Positions 44,576 through 53,978 of a stretch of 64,000 nt of DNA are shown one piece after another. The DNA lies in the NCBI RefSeq assembly GCF_000220525.1, contig NZ_AFPK01000074.1, forward strand, positions 1 through 64,000. Direction: 5' to 3'. How positions within the stretch are numbered: the first letter of the stretch is position 1; every line of letters starts with the position of its first letter. The position numbers were made by a program, and so were the translations under genes. The notes beneath the pieces are model-generated. The model was not told the DNA's origin. It saw nothing but the letters and a program-made list of their open reading frames with translations, and searched no databases. Source of the stretch: Ochrovirga pacifica. Its GTDB lineage: Bacteria > Bacteroidota > Bacteroidia > Flavobacteriales > Flavobacteriaceae.

Positions 44576-44920
44576 TTAATATTTCCAGTTTACGTAGGGT
44601 GCTAATGTTTCGTGCAAGTAATTACCTTCAATTAACAACAGAGTTACCAAGTAAGGAATTAAGATAACCAAAGGAATAATAATAGATCCTACAAAGTTTT
44701 TACGTTCGTGATTTAAGTGCATAAAGTACCACATAATTCCCCATGCTTTTACGATGGTTAAAATAATAAACACCCAGTTTAGGATTGAAGTACCAAAAAA
44801 GTTAGAATAATGCATCCAGTGAGGCTTAATAATACCTAAGATCACCTCTATAATTGTTACAATAGATAAAAATCCGAATACTTTCCAGATTAATTTTGTG
44901 TTTGATTCGTGTTGTCCCAT
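44576..44920 (-). CDS. Cytochrome c oxidase subunit IV-type protein
   Basis: The 114 residues have three hydrophobic helices and match the prokaryotic COX4/CtaF (cytochrome C oxidase subunit IV) family: IWKVFGFLSIVTIIEVILGI, VFIILTIVKAWGIMWYFMHLNHE and IPLVILIPYLVTLLLIEGN. It follows subunit III by 35 nt. The three-helix subunit is an accessory part of caa3/bo3-type oxidases. Confidence 0.88.
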   Translation of the reverse strand: MGQHESNTKLIWKVFGFLSIVTIIEVILGIIKPHWMHYSNFFGTSILNWVFIILTIVKAWGIMWYFMHLNHERKNFVGSIIIPLVILIPYLVTLLLIEGNYLHETLAPYVNWKY

Positions 44921-44955
44921 AATACAATCAGCTTGTTTGTTTCTTTAAAATTTGA

Positions 44956-45930
44956 TTAAACTAAGTAGAAGAATGTAAATACAAAAACCCACACTAAATC
45001 TACAAAGTGCCAATACAATCCTACTTTTTCTACCATTTCGTAGTGTCCTCTTTTCTCGTAAGTACCTAAAAGTACGTTAATAAAGATAATGATATTTAGG
45101 ACAATCCCCGAGGATACGTGAAAACCATGAAATCCTGTAATAAAGAAAAAGAAATCTGCAAACTGACTCGTACCGTATTCGTTTACCTCTAAGTTTGCTC
45201 CTCTTACTACTCTTCTAGATTCTTCTAAGTATTTTAAAGCAACATCTTTGTTTAAGATTACTTTCTTTTGTTTTGTTTCTGGATTGATTTGTTCCAAACG
45301 AATTCCAATTTCAGGAGTGTTCTTAAACCCTTCTATTACACCTGCTGTTGTATATTCGTAAGTAGTTTCTCCTTTTTCAAACCACAAACCATTTTTACGT
45401 GTGTGCTCTACTTTTGGATTGTTAGCAATCGCAAATTTTTCTAAAGCAATTTGTTTTCCGTCTTTTCCTACAAACTGCACAATTTTACCATCGTTTAATT
45501 GTACTGCACCAAATTCTCCATTGATAAAGTTTTTCCACTCCCAAGCCTGAGAACCAACGAAAACCAAACCTCCAATAATTGTTAAGAACATGTATGTAAT
45601 TACTTTGTTCTTCTTCATTTGATGACCAGCATCTACGGCCAACACCATAGTAACCGAAGAAAAAATCAAAATAAAAGTCATCAATGCTACGTAGTACATT
45701 GGATAAGTACCATGTATAAAAGGAAAGTGAGTAAACACCTCATCGGCGATAGGCCATACATCAATAAATTTAAAACGAGTCAACCCGTAAGCGGCTAAGA
45801 AACCAGCAAAAGTTAAGGCATCAGAAACGATGAAGAACCACATCATCATTTTACCATAACTTGCTCCTAAAGGTCTTGTAGTTCCGCCTTCCCATACATT
45901 CGAAACTTGATCAGCAGTTGTTGCTTTCAT
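44956..45930 (-). CDS. Cytochrome c oxidase subunit III, long form with soluble insert
   Basis: Subunit III stabilises the oxidase core. The 324 residues include typical helices (MMMWFFIVSDALTFAGFLAAYGL, then GSQAWEWKNFI, and the C-terminal FFFFITGFHGFHVSSGIVLNII and VGLYWHFVDLVWVFVFTFFYL). Between residues about 140 and 250 lies a hydrophilic insert of about 110 residues (from NGEFGAVQLNDGKIVQFVGK to RVVRGANLEVNEYG) that ordinary subunit III lacks. A -7-like box (TAAATTTG, minus 45981-45974) precedes it. Confidence 0.9.
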   Translation of the reverse strand: MKATTADQVSNVWEGGTTRPLGASYGKMMMWFFIVSDALTFAGFLAAYGLTRFKFIDVWPIADEVFTHFPFIHGTYPMYYVALMTFILIFSSVTMVLAVDAGHQMKKNKVITYMFLTIIGGLVFVGSQAWEWKNFINGEFGAVQLNDGKIVQFVGKDGKQIALEKFAIANNPKVEHTRKNGLWFEKGETTYEYTTAGVIEGFKNTPEIGIRLEQINPETKQKKVILNKDVALKYLEESRRVVRGANLEVNEYGTSQFADFFFFITGFHGFHVSSGIVLNIIIFINVLLGTYEKRGHYEMVEKVGLYWHFVDLVWVFVFTFFYLV

Positions 45931-45973
45931 AAGATTTATTTATAGTTGTTTTTTTCGGTTTTTATTTGAATCG

Positions 45974-45981
45974 CAAATTTA
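45974..45981 (-). promoter_or_regulatory. Possible internal promoter before long subunit III (-7 box)
   Basis: TAAATTTG on the minus strand fits TAnnTTTG in the 61-nt gap between the two subunit III genes; the -33 region shows only a T-run. Confidence 0.3.
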
Positions 45982-45991
45982 TAAATTTACA

Positions 45992-46579
45992 TTAAGTATT
46001 AAAATAAAAGAATAAAAATAGTGCTATCCAAAGTAAGTCTAAAAAATGCCAGAAAATTGTCCCCAACTCTAGCCCTAATGTATTTCCATCATCGTACTTT
46101 CCTAGCAACTGTTTTATCAACATTACTATTAACACCACTACGGCTACAAAAATATGCAATAAGTGTGCAAAAACGATAACCATCATCATAGATGATGAAA
46201 TTAAACTTTTGGGTCCTGTAAAAAACAATCCTGATTGTCTTAGTTCATCAAACCCTTGAAATTGCGACACCACAAAGCCAATTCCCAGCCCTAAGGTAAG
46301 TAACAATAGCAAACTAGCTATGTTCTTGTTTTCTTTTTTTGCAAAATACAAAGCTGCATGTACCGTAATACTGCTAATTACAATTAACACAGTACTTGTT
46401 ACTAAGGCATTGGGAAGCTGAAAGGTAACCCAATCTTCTCTGTTACTACTAATTACGTAAGCACTTACCAATCCTGCAAACATCATGGTCATACTTATCA
46501 AAGAAATCCATAACATTGGTTTGGCTGCTTTTTTTCTAGCCACTTTTAGTTCTTGATTTACGTTTATTGATGTTTCCAT
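45992..46579 (-). CDS. Cytochrome c oxidase subunit III, short form
   Basis: The 195 residues have five hydrophobic helices and the heme-copper oxidase subunit III pattern (MLWISLISMTMMFAGLVSAYVI, the FFTGPKSLISSSMMMVIVFAHLLHIFVAV helix and the end LGTIFWHFLDLLWIALFLFFYF with the conserved WHFxDxxW). It follows the heme O synthase gene by 2 nt. Paired subunit III genes are common in Bacteroidota; catalytic subunits I and II are outside the window. Confidence 0.92.
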   Translation of the reverse strand: METSINVNQELKVARKKAAKPMLWISLISMTMMFAGLVSAYVISSNREDWVTFQLPNALVTSTVLIVISSITVHAALYFAKKENKNIASLLLLLTLGLGIGFVVSQFQGFDELRQSGLFFTGPKSLISSSMMMVIVFAHLLHIFVAVVVLIVMLIKQLLGKYDDGNTLGLELGTIFWHFLDLLWIALFLFFYFNT

Positions 46580-46581
46580 AA

Positions 46582-47481
46582 TTAATGAAGAAATTTATCG
46601 ATGATGTATATAATTTGAATCACAGTGATATAAAACACACTTGCTAACATTAACTTACGAGCTGTGTCTTTGCTTAAGTCTTTGTACAATTGAACTCCAT
46701 AATATAAAATGGTAGCTCCACATAAAAAAATAACAACAGCCGTAATTGGATAAATATAAAAAGTTCCTGTTTTGTGAAATACGGGAATAATAGAAGCAAA
46801 AATTAACATGACTGTATAAATTAGAATTTGCACAACCGCTTTTCGATCTCTTTTTCCCATAGGCAACAAGTTATATCCTGCTTTTAGATACTCGTCGTGC
46901 CCTAGCCAGCCGATAGCCCAAAAATGAGGGAATTGCCAAAAAAACTGAATCATAAACAATACTCCTGCTTCTATTCCAAACTGATTGGTTGCTGCTACCC
47001 ATCCTAACATAAAAGGGATAGCACCAGGAAAAGCTCCCACAAAAACAGCTAAAGGAGTAACTCCTTTTAACGGTGTATAAGCACAAGTGTATAAAAAAAT
47101 AGAGATGGCCCCAAACAAGGCACTTTTTTCGTTAATATAATAGAGAATTCCCAAACCGAACACCGCAAAACTTACAGCAATAATCATGGCTGTTTGCACT
47201 GTAAACCTGCCTGTTGGCAGGGGTCTATTTTGGGTGCGTTTCATTAATTTATCAATGTCTTTTTCTATAATTTGATTAAAAGCATTAGATGCTCCTACCA
47301 TCAAGTATCCTCCTATAGCCAATAAGGCAACAGTTGTGTAGTTAATAGTGTCTACTGCCAACAAATACCCAGCAATAGCCGAAAATACAACACTTAAAGA
47401 CAATCCTACTTTTGTAAGCTGTTTAAAATCGCTAACAAAGGTATTTTTTGAGGGAAGAGTTGAAGTGACGGTTTTGGACAT
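46582..47481 (-). CDS. ctaB: Protoheme IX farnesyltransferase (heme O synthase)
   Basis: CtaB/CyoE adds a farnesyl group to heme b to make heme O for the oxidase. The protein has about nine membrane helices and the UbiA motifs NAFNQIIEKDIDKLMKRTQNRPLP (first Asp-rich) and the later HDEYLKAGYNLLP loop. The frame opens at 47514, but MSKTVTSTLPSKNTF at 47481 (299 aa) is the better start, because a -7 box (47519-47512) overlaps the longer form. It heads the oxidase accessory operon. Confidence 0.94.
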   Translation of the reverse strand: MSKTVTSTLPSKNTFVSDFKQLTKVGLSLSVVFSAIAGYLLAVDTINYTTVALLAIGGYLMVGASNAFNQIIEKDIDKLMKRTQNRPLPTGRFTVQTAMIIAVSFAVFGLGILYYINEKSALFGAISIFLYTCAYTPLKGVTPLAVFVGAFPGAIPFMLGWVAATNQFGIEAGVLFMIQFFWQFPHFWAIGWLGHDEYLKAGYNLLPMGKRDRKAVVQILIYTVMLIFASIIPVFHKTGTFYIYPITAVVIFLCGATILYYGVQLYKDLSKDTARKLMLASVFYITVIQIIYIIDKFLH

Positions 47482-47511
47482 CAGCGAAAAAAATTGATTG
47501 TAAAATTTTGG

Positions 47512-47519
47512 CAAAGATA
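47512..47519 (-). promoter_or_regulatory. Probable promoter of the oxidase accessory operon (-7 box)
   Basis: TATCTTTG on the minus strand fits TAnnTTTG and ends 30 nt before the chosen ctaB start. No clear -33 TTG was found. Confidence 0.45.
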
Positions 47520-47647
47520 GAGAAAGTTTTTACTTAGAAATTGAACTTATAGATTTAATTCTCACCTCTTTTATAAGTGTGTTTATTTTAGATTGAAAAA
47601 AAACTAAAAAAATACGCTTATAAATTTTCCACAAAAGAAATATCTCT

Positions 47648-47655
47648 TATATTTG
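47648..47655 (+). promoter_or_regulatory. Probable promoter of the tRNA-Leu genes (-7 box)
   Basis: TATATTTG fits TAnnTTTG; a T-rich -33-like segment (TTTT at about 47625) lies 19 nt upstream. It is 73 nt before the first tRNA and ctaB lies divergently, so 47520-47647 is promoter DNA for both sides. Confidence 0.5.
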
Positions 47656-47728
47656 CACTCGCGTTTGCAAAAAACGAATTTGTTCTTTAGAAAATTAAAG
47701 CATACCAAATATTTAGTGTAAACTAAAT

Positions 47729-47814
47729 GCTGAAGTGGTGGAATTGGTAGACACGCTGGACTTAAAATCCAGTGGGCAGAAATGCCCGTATGGGTTCAAG
47801 TCCCATCTTCAGTA
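47729..47814 (+). tRNA. tRNA-Leu(UAA), copy 1
   Basis: The 86-nt gene folds as a class II tRNA: acceptor GCTGAAG / CTTCAGT with a G-U closing pair, D-arm with GGTAGACACG, anticodon arm CTGGA-CTTAAAA-TCCAG with anticodon TAA, a long variable arm (TGGGCAGAAATGCCCGT) and T-arm GTTCAAGTC. The 3' CCA is not encoded. Confidence 0.97.
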
Positions 47815-47847
47815 CAAAAGTTATTAGAATATATTTAGTTTACACAC

Positions 47848-47933
47848 GCTGAAGTGGTGGAATTGGTAGACACGCTGGACTTAAAATCCAGTGGGCAGAA
47901 ATGCCCGTATGGGTTCAAGTCCCATCTTCAGTA
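47848..47933 (+). tRNA. tRNA-Leu(UAA), copy 2
   Basis: Identical in all 86 nt to copy 1, 119 nt further on, with the anticodon TAA. The spacer of 33 nt differs from the copy-1 upstream, though both contain ATATTTAGT and a GTTTACAC/GTGTAAAC word. A terminator follows directly. Confidence 0.97.
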
Positions 47934-47934
47934 C

Positions 47935-47967
47935 AAAAGCCTTATCTTTTTTAGATAAGGCTTTTTT
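47935..47967. terminator. Terminator after the tRNA-Leu pair
   Basis: A 13-bp stem (47935-47947 with 47953-47965) with a GCC core is followed by T-runs. It starts 2 nt after tRNA copy 2 and lies 4 nt before the convergent CoA-transferase stop, so it may serve both sides. Confidence 0.85.
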
Positions 47968-47970
47968 GTT

Positions 47971-48624
47971 TTAAAACTCCATAACTTTACAGTTGTTTGA
48001 AATCACCAACTCTCCTTCTGTAACCCCCTTAACATAATCTATACTAACACCAGGGGCTAGTTCTTGCAACACAAACTGATGTTTTTCTATTGTTAACATC
48101 GCCAAATTGGTTACTATTTTGGTAACACAATTTACGCCTGTTAAGGGCAAACGACATTGTTTTAACAATTTGGACTCTCCTGCACGATTGGTATGCATCA
48201 TAGCCACAATAATATTCTCAGCACTAGCCACTAAATCCATTGCACCTCCCATGCCTTTTACCATTTTACCCGGAATTTTCCAATTGGCAATATCTCCGCT
48301 CTGAGAAACTTCCATAGCTCCCAAAACGGTTAAATTTATATGTTGCCCTCTAATCATTCCAAAACTTAATTCCGAATCAAAAAAAGAAGCACCAGGTAAA
48401 GTTGTGATGGTTTGTTTTCCTGCATTGATTAAATCTGCATCTACCTGTTCTTTGGTTGGGAAAGGCCCCATTCCCAAAACTCCATTTTCACTTTGAAACT
48501 CTACATTGATCCCTTCAGGAACATAATTGGCTACCAACGTAGGAATACCAATCCCTAAGTTTACATAAAAACCATCTTCTAACTCTTTAGAAATACGCTG
48601 TGCTATTTGTTCTTTAGTTAGCAT
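47971..48624 (-). CDS. 3-oxoacid/acyl CoA-transferase, subunit B
   Basis: This is the beta subunit of a class I CoA transferase that moves CoA between succinyl- or acetyl-CoA and a short acid such as acetoacetate. The 217 residues contain FYVNLGIGIPTLVANYVPEG and the catalytic motif FQSENGVLGMGPFP with the active-site Glu near residue 46. It follows subunit A by 1 nt. Substrate (acetoacetate, as in ScoAB, or butyrate/acetate) cannot be fixed. Confidence 0.93.
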   Translation of the reverse strand: MLTKEQIAQRISKELEDGFYVNLGIGIPTLVANYVPEGINVEFQSENGVLGMGPFPTKEQVDADLINAGKQTITTLPGASFFDSELSFGMIRGQHINLTVLGAMEVSQSGDIANWKIPGKMVKGMGGAMDLVASAENIIVAMMHTNRAGESKLLKQCRLPLTGVNCVTKIVTNLAMLTIEKHQFVLQELAPGVSIDYVKGVTEGELVISNNCKVMEF

Positions 48625-48625
48625 A

Positions 48626-49321
48626 CTATTCCGATAAGGTTAATTTCTCAATTCTTTTCTCGTATTTTTCTCCTTTAAAAATTCGCTGTACAAAAACCCC
48701 AGGTACATGAATCTCGTTAGGGTCTAGTGCACCCAAAGGAACCAATTCCTCCACCTCAACAACATTTATTTTGGCCGCACCACACATTGACTGATTAAAG
48801 TTCCTAGCAGTCCCTTTAAAAACAATGTTCCCTGCTTCGTCTCCTTTCCAAGCTTTGGTAAGTGAAAAATCTGCATCTGCAGCATATTCTAACAAATACT
48901 GCTTGTTATTGAAAGTTCTAACTTCTTTTCCAACAGCTACTTCGGTTCCAACCCCTGCAGGTGTAAAAAAAGCTGGAATTCCCATTTTTGCAGACCTACA
49001 ACGCTCTACCAAAGTTCCCTGCGGAATTAAATCCACTTCTAAATCACCGCTCAACATTTGTCTTTCAAACTCAGCATTTTCTCCTACATAAGAGGCTATC
49101 ATTTTTTTTATTTGATGTTTTTGCAACAGCAGTCCCAATCCAAAATTATCTACGCCAGCATTATTAGAAAGACAGGTAAGGTTTTTTACGTTTAACCGAA
49201 CCAATTCTGCAATAGCATTTTCTGGAATACCACACAGACCAAAACCTCCAACCAATAAAGTCATATAATCGGTAATGCCTTCTAAAGCTTGTTGCACAGA
49301 ATTTACTTTTTTGGAAATCAT
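48626..49321 (-). CDS. 3-oxoacid/acyl CoA-transferase, subunit A
   Basis: The alpha subunit of the same heteromeric CoA transferase. The 231 residues begin [20 protein letters not shown] and carry the signature [14 protein letters not shown] and the later [23 protein letters not shown]. The frame opens 14 codons earlier (49363) with an unlikely extension, so 49321 is chosen. It forms a two-gene operon with subunit B. Confidence 0.92.
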   Translation of the reverse strand: MISKKVNSVQQALEGITDYMTLLVGGFGLCGIPENAIAELVRLNVKNLTCLSNNAGVDNFGLGLLLQKHQIKKMIASYVGENAEFERQMLSGDLEVDLIPQGTLVERCRSAKMGIPAFFTPAGVGTEVAVGKEVRTFNNKQYLLEYAADADFSLTKAWKGDEAGNIVFKGTARNFNQSMCGAAKINVVEVEELVPLGALDPNEIHVPGVFVQRIFKGEKYEKRIEKLTLSE

Positions 49322-49449
49322 CGTTTGAAAAAATTGAATTCTATTAAAGATACAAAAAAACATCGGTTTTATGCAGCTTACAAGCTATAATAAGTCTGTC
49401 GATACATCCCGAGAGTTCACAGGTAGCTCTTATACTTTGTTTTTTTTGT

Positions 49450-49775
49450 TTAGCATACGTTCTTACAAATAGAGACCTTATTTTTTTCTGATAGAAACAT
49501 CTAATTCTTCAACTATATCTATCATCATATCAAACAGAACTAACTTTTTGTGCAATTCTTTTTATTCATGCTATAAACGAATTTGTTCTTTTTTAGCCAA
49601 ACATAACCCTTCCTCAAGCTCTCGAATTCTTTGTTATGGGGTTTTATTCATCTTTTATTTTAATTTACTCTATAATTGCAATCAACATCATCATATTTCT
49701 TCCAAATTCGAATCGTTGAATTTATCTGTATATCATATTTTTCCTAAGTACGAACTCGTGCTAAATGCCCTAAGT
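49450..49775 (-). pseudogene. Relic of a transposase OrfA-like gene
   Basis: Minus-strand pieces in varying frames read KYDIQINSTIRIWKKYDDV, RIRELEEGLCLAKKEQIRL and KKLVLFDMMIDIVEELDVS followed by IRKK. This order (HTH with a STIRxWxxKY-type helix, RIRELEE coiled coil, IEIAE..IRKK end) is that of the OrfA of Bacteroidota IS3-type elements. Several stops and shifts interrupt it and no OrfB or terminal repeats are seen. The remainder of the 49364-49894 gap shows nothing I can identify. Confidence 0.5.
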
Positions 49776-49883
49776 TTAATTCCCTGAAAACCTGTAAAAC
49801 TACAATCTTTTTGAGTACATTTTTCTGAACTATTTTATATAAATAATAATGTTAGTTTTTATTATTATTTTAGAACAGTACAG

Positions 49884-49922
49884 TATACAAACAAAAAACT
49901 CAATCTATTAAGATTGAGTTTT
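49884..49922 (-). terminator. Terminator after the TPR gene
   Basis: A 12-bp stem (49895-49906 with 49911-49922, 4-nt loop) is followed on the minus strand by T6GTTTG. It ends the gyrA-TPR unit 25 nt after the stop. Confidence 0.8.
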
Positions 49923-49947
49923 CTTGTTAAAAGTATTTTTCTCACAA

Positions 49948-51168
49948 TTACTGCAAGGCAGCAGCTTTATCATTTTGACCTACAGTTTTGTACAAATTAA
50001 TTAAAGTCGATTTGATTCCCTCATCAGCTTTTAGCTCATTTGCTTTTTCAAAAGCAGGAATTGCTCTTAAATACATCGCTTTGATTTTAGCATCAATTTC
50101 GTTGTACTTCTCTTTATTTCTTAAGTTTTCATTCAACTCATTAATCAAAGCTTGTTCGTTTGCCAAAATAGTCAACCCTTTGTTAATGTACGCACCTCTG
50201 TAAGACGGATCTATTTCAATTACTTTATCGTAAGCAGTTACTGCTTTTTCAGTTTCTCCTAATTCTTGACTTACCACTCCGTAATTAAACCATAAATCTT
50301 TGTTGTTAGGCACTAATTTTAATGCTTGATCTAAAGATTTTAAATATCCTTGCTTATCTCCTGTTTTGTACACTACAGCTGCGTGATCTTGAAAAAACTT
50401 AGCATTTTTAGGAAATTCCTTTTTTGCTCTTTCCAAAGTTGCAATGGTTTTATCGTTCTTTCCTTGTTGATCATACAATCTTACTAACAAGTTGAAATAC
50501 TCTACTCTAGTTTTAGCCTCCATTTTTTCATCTTTTGGATTCTCATGAGTATTGTATTTTACAGCTAAATCTCTAGCTTCTTTAGTAAAAAACTCATCAA
50601 CTCTTTTGTTGTGCTTGTTTTTTGCTGTGTACACAAAAGGTGCTCTATCTTTGTTTAGCAACTTCTGGATAATTTCAATCATTTTGCCATTGTTCTTTGC
50701 TTCTTGATAACTTAACAAAGCATATCTTAAAACATCTCTTCGTTGAGGTACAATTTCATAATACCTTTCGTAAGCCTTTCCTGCCTCTTCGTAGTTAGAC
50801 TTTTTTACTGCATCTGTTACTTGAGAAAAAAAGTAATCTTCAATAATATCGATATAACTAATGGCCTTTTCAGAATAATCATCCTCTCCAGACTTTGCTT
50901 CAATCTCTAAAACCTTTTTAAACTCTACCAGAGCTTTTCCATAATTCTTTTTTACGTTTTTCCCAAAGAAATTTTTACCTCTTAAAAAGTAGTATTTTGC
51001 TTCATATTCTGTTCCTACTACACTTTCTTTAAGCGCATCTAATGCCTGGAAAGCTGCTCCTGTTTTGAATGATTTGACTAACTTTTCTGCCTTTTTTAAT
51101 TCTTTTTTCTGAGCCATTACGGAAAACGAAATTCCCAAACTCAAAACCATGATGATAATTTTTTTCAT
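49948..51168 (-). CDS. Secreted TPR-repeat protein
   Basis: The mature protein of about 386 residues follows a signal peptide (MKKIIIMVLSLGISFSVMAQ) and is almost all helical with TPR units, the clearest being LVPNNKDLWFNYGVVSQELGETEKAVTAYDKVIEIDPSYRGAYINKGLT in two adjoining repeats near residue 290-340. It should be a periplasmic or outer-membrane-associated scaffold; no enzyme motif is present. The frame opens at 51219 inside gyrA, but the signal peptide fixes the start at 51168, 10 nt after the gyrA stop. Confidence 0.85.
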   Translation of the reverse strand: MKKIIIMVLSLGISFSVMAQKKELKKAEKLVKSFKTGAAFQALDALKESVVGTEYEAKYYFLRGKNFFGKNVKKNYGKALVEFKKVLEIEAKSGEDDYSEKAISYIDIIEDYFFSQVTDAVKKSNYEEAGKAYERYYEIVPQRRDVLRYALLSYQEAKNNGKMIEIIQKLLNKDRAPFVYTAKNKHNKRVDEFFTKEARDLAVKYNTHENPKDEKMEAKTRVEYFNLLVRLYDQQGKNDKTIATLERAKKEFPKNAKFFQDHAAVVYKTGDKQGYLKSLDQALKLVPNNKDLWFNYGVVSQELGETEKAVTAYDKVIEIDPSYRGAYINKGLTILANEQALINELNENLRNKEKYNEIDAKIKAMYLRAIPAFEKANELKADEGIKSTLINLYKTVGQNDKAAALQ

Positions 51169-51178
51169 TTTTGGTTGT

Positions 51179-53698
51179 TTATGATTCTTGATTAGTTTCA
51201 GTACTATTTTCAGTGGCATCTATATTAGTAACCGTTCCTGCTTCTTCAGCAACCTCTTCGTCATCTTTCATCACTTTAGCAACAGCAGCAATGGAATCTG
51301 AATCTTTGATATTGATCAACTTAACACCTTGCGTTGCACGCCCCATCACTCTTAACTGATCTACCGCCAAACGAATGGTAATACCCGATTTGTTAATTAT
51401 CATTAAATCATCATGGTCTGAAACGTTCTTAATTGCTACTAATTCACCTGTCTTTTCAGAAATATTTAAGGTTTTTACTCCTTTTCCTCCACGATTGGTA
51501 ATACGATAATCTTCTAACTTAGAACGTTTTCCGTATCCTTTTTCAGAAACTACTAAGATATCACTATCCATATCTTGTACAGAAACCATACCAATTGCTT
51601 CATCATCATCATGAGCCAAGGTAATTCCTCTCACTCCAGATGCAGTTCTACCCATTGGTCTTGTTTTTTCTTCCTCAAAACGAATGGTTTTCCCAGATTT
51701 TAAGGCCAACATTACCTGACTATCTCCATTGGTTAATCTTGCTTCTAGCAGCTCATCTCCTTCTTTAATTGTAATTGCCTGTACCCCGTTGGTTCTAGGT
51801 CTAGAATACTGCTCTAAAGATGTTTTTTTAACTTGACCTTTTTTGGTTGCCATTATTACATAATGGCTGTTAATATAGTCTTCATCTTTTAAGTCTTGGG
51901 TTACCAAGAAAGCTTTTACCTTATCGTCGTTTTCTATATTGATTAAGTTTTGTAAGGCTCTACCTTTAGAAACTTTGGTTCCTTCAGGAATTTCGTACAC
52001 TCGCATCCAGAATACTTTCCCTTTTTGAGTAAAGAACATCATGTATTGGTGATTGGTTCCAACAAACAAATGTTCCAAAAAGTCTTCATTTCTAGTGGCC
52101 ACACCTTTTTGCCCTTTTCCTCCTCTGTTTTGAGTTTTATACTCAGACAATGGTGTTCTTTTTACATAACCTGCATGCGATATTGTAACTACTACTTTAG
52201 AGTTTGGAATAATATCTTCTATTCTCATATCACCTCCTGCGTACTCAATCACAGAACGTCTTTCGTCTCCGTATTTATCTCTAATTTCAATCAGTTCGTT
52301 TCTGATGATTTCCATTCTTCTAGACTCGTTTGCCAGAATATCTTTTAAATCGGCAATCAACACCATTAAATCGTCGTACTCTGCACGTAGTTTGTCTTGT
52401 TCCAATCCTGTTAACTGTCCCAAACGCATTGCTACAATAGCTTTGGCTTGCACTTCTGTTAACTCAAATCGAGTCATTAATTTTTCACGAGCTTCGTCTT
52501 GACTTTTAGAACCACGAATCAACTGAATCACCTCATCAATATTGTCTGATGCGATAATCAAACCTTCTAAGATATGTGCTCTGTCTTCTGCTTTCTTTAA
52601 GTCGAATTCTGTTCTACGTGTTACGACTTCATGTCTATGTTCTACAAAGTGATGTATTAAATCTTTTAAGTTCAACATCTCTGGCTTTCCATTAACCAAA
52701 GCGATATTGTTAATACTAAAAGAGGTTTGTAAAGCAGTGTATTTAAATAGCTTGTTTAGAACTATATTAGGAATCGCATCTTTTTTAAGCACATAAACTA
52801 CTCGCATTCCTTTTCGGTCAGATTCGTCTCTTATATTAGCAATTCCCTCTAACTTTTTCTCGTTGACCAACTCCGCAGTTTTCTTAATCATTTCTGCTTT
52901 GTTTACCAAATAAGGAATCTCGGTAACCACAATGCAATCTCTACCTTTTACCTCTTCAAAAGAAGCTTTAGCACGCATTACAATCTTACCTCTACCTGTG
53001 TGAAATGCATCCTTTACACCATCGTACCCGTAAATAATTCCACCTGTAGGAAAGTCCGGAGCTTTAATGTGCTCCATCAAACCATCTACGTCAATTTCTC
53101 TATCCTCTATGTACGCCACAATTCCGTTAATAACTTCGGTAAGGTTATGCGGTGCCATGTTAGTAGCCATCCCTACTGCAATACCCGAAGCTCCGTTTAC
53201 CAATAAGTTTGGAATTCTTGTTGGCAATACTGTAGGTTCGTTTAAAGTATCATCAAAGTTTAATTTGTAGTCTATGGTTTCTTTTTCAATATCAGATAGC
53301 ATTTCTTCTGATATTTTTTGCATTCTTACCTCGGTATAACGCATTGCTGCTGGGCTATCTCCATCTACCGATCCAAAGTTCCCTTGCCCATCTACCATCA
53401 TGTAACGAACACTCCACTCTTGTGCCATACGCACCATAGAGTCATATACAGAAGTATCTCCGTGTGGGTGATACTTTCCTAGAACCTCCCCAACAACTCT
53501 CGCAGACTTTTTATAAGCCCCTGTTGATTTGATTCCCAACTCATGCATTCCATACAGAACACGTCTGTGAACTGGCTTTAACCCATCTCTAACATCTGGC
53601 AGTGCACGTGACACTATTACAGACATTGAGTAATCAATATAAGCAGACTTCATCTGCTCTTCTATATTAATCGGGATCAGCTTTTCTCCTTCTACCAT
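51179..53698 (-). CDS. gyrA: DNA gyrase subunit A
   Basis: GyrA cuts and rejoins DNA during negative supercoiling. The 839 residues have the winged-helix domain with the catalytic Tyr121 in AMRYTEVRM, and the C-terminal beta-pinwheel with the GyrA box [10 protein letters not shown] (near residue 545). The QRDR reads [13 protein letters not shown], so the position equal to E. coli Ser83 is Thr82 and Asp87 is Asp86; Thr there occurs naturally in other bacteria. An acidic/Thr-rich tail ends the protein. Confidence 0.97.
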   Translation of the reverse strand: MVEGEKLIPINIEEQMKSAYIDYSMSVIVSRALPDVRDGLKPVHRRVLYGMHELGIKSTGAYKKSARVVGEVLGKYHPHGDTSVYDSMVRMAQEWSVRYMMVDGQGNFGSVDGDSPAAMRYTEVRMQKISEEMLSDIEKETIDYKLNFDDTLNEPTVLPTRIPNLLVNGASGIAVGMATNMAPHNLTEVINGIVAYIEDREIDVDGLMEHIKAPDFPTGGIIYGYDGVKDAFHTGRGKIVMRAKASFEEVKGRDCIVVTEIPYLVNKAEMIKKTAELVNEKKLEGIANIRDESDRKGMRVVYVLKKDAIPNIVLNKLFKYTALQTSFSINNIALVNGKPEMLNLKDLIHHFVEHRHEVVTRRTEFDLKKAEDRAHILEGLIIASDNIDEVIQLIRGSKSQDEAREKLMTRFELTEVQAKAIVAMRLGQLTGLEQDKLRAEYDDLMVLIADLKDILANESRRMEIIRNELIEIRDKYGDERRSVIEYAGGDMRIEDIIPNSKVVVTISHAGYVKRTPLSEYKTQNRGGKGQKGVATRNEDFLEHLFVGTNHQYMMFFTQKGKVFWMRVYEIPEGTKVSKGRALQNLINIENDDKVKAFLVTQDLKDEDYINSHYVIMATKKGQVKKTSLEQYSRPRTNGVQAITIKEGDELLEARLTNGDSQVMLALKSGKTIRFEEEKTRPMGRTASGVRGITLAHDDDEAIGMVSVQDMDSDILVVSEKGYGKRSKLEDYRITNRGGKGVKTLNISEKTGELVAIKNVSDHDDLMIINKSGITIRLAVDQLRVMGRATQGVKLINIKDSDSIAAVAKVMKDDEEVAEEAGTVTNIDATENSTETNQES

Positions 53699-53769
53699 GT
53701 ATATTAATCTTAAGTTATTTTTTTATTATCAACATAGCAATTTACAGCTTTTGGTTGATTTTGCAAGGC

Positions 53770-53802
53770 GAAATATACGAGAATTTACTTATAAGTTATC
53801 AA
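53770..53802 (-). promoter_or_regulatory. Possible gyrA promoter
   Basis: On the minus strand TTG (53802-53800) and TATATTTC (53777-53770, one off TAnnTTTG) are 22 nt apart, 71 nt before gyrA. TTATCAACA, one base off the E. coli DnaA box, occurs twice in this gap (53726-53734 and 53796-53804), the second overlapping the -33. Confidence 0.3.
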
Positions 53803-53913
53803 CATATCAACTGATATTTTTCAAGTTTTTGTTTGCATACAAAACAGAAATAAAACTGATTTTCAACACTTTGAAACCTTGACATTTTGTCTTATTTTAA
53901 CAATGGCAGGTAA

Positions 53914-53948
53914 TTTGTAAATTATCTAAAAAATTTCTACTAAATTTA
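53914..53948 (+). promoter_or_regulatory. Possible clpC promoter
   Basis: TTTG (53914-53917) and TAAATTTA (53941-53948, one off the -7 consensus) are 23 nt apart and lie 30 nt before the start. No heat-shock operator (CIRCE) is visible. Confidence 0.4.
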
Positions 53949-53978
53949 CGTAGAACCTAATCAAAAAACCGATAGAAT

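Noticed and set aside
46871..47086. 71-codon minus-strand frame inside ctaB
   Set aside because: It lies wholly in another frame of the well-supported heme O synthase gene.
49548..49787. 79-codon plus-strand open frame in the gap left of the TPR gene
   Set aside because: Its composition is not protein-like and the opposite strand explains the same DNA better as a transposase relic.
51179..53698. Quinolone-resistance allele in gyrA (Thr at the Ser83 position)
   Set aside because: Thr at this position is the natural state in several bacteria and cannot be called a resistance mutation from one sequence.
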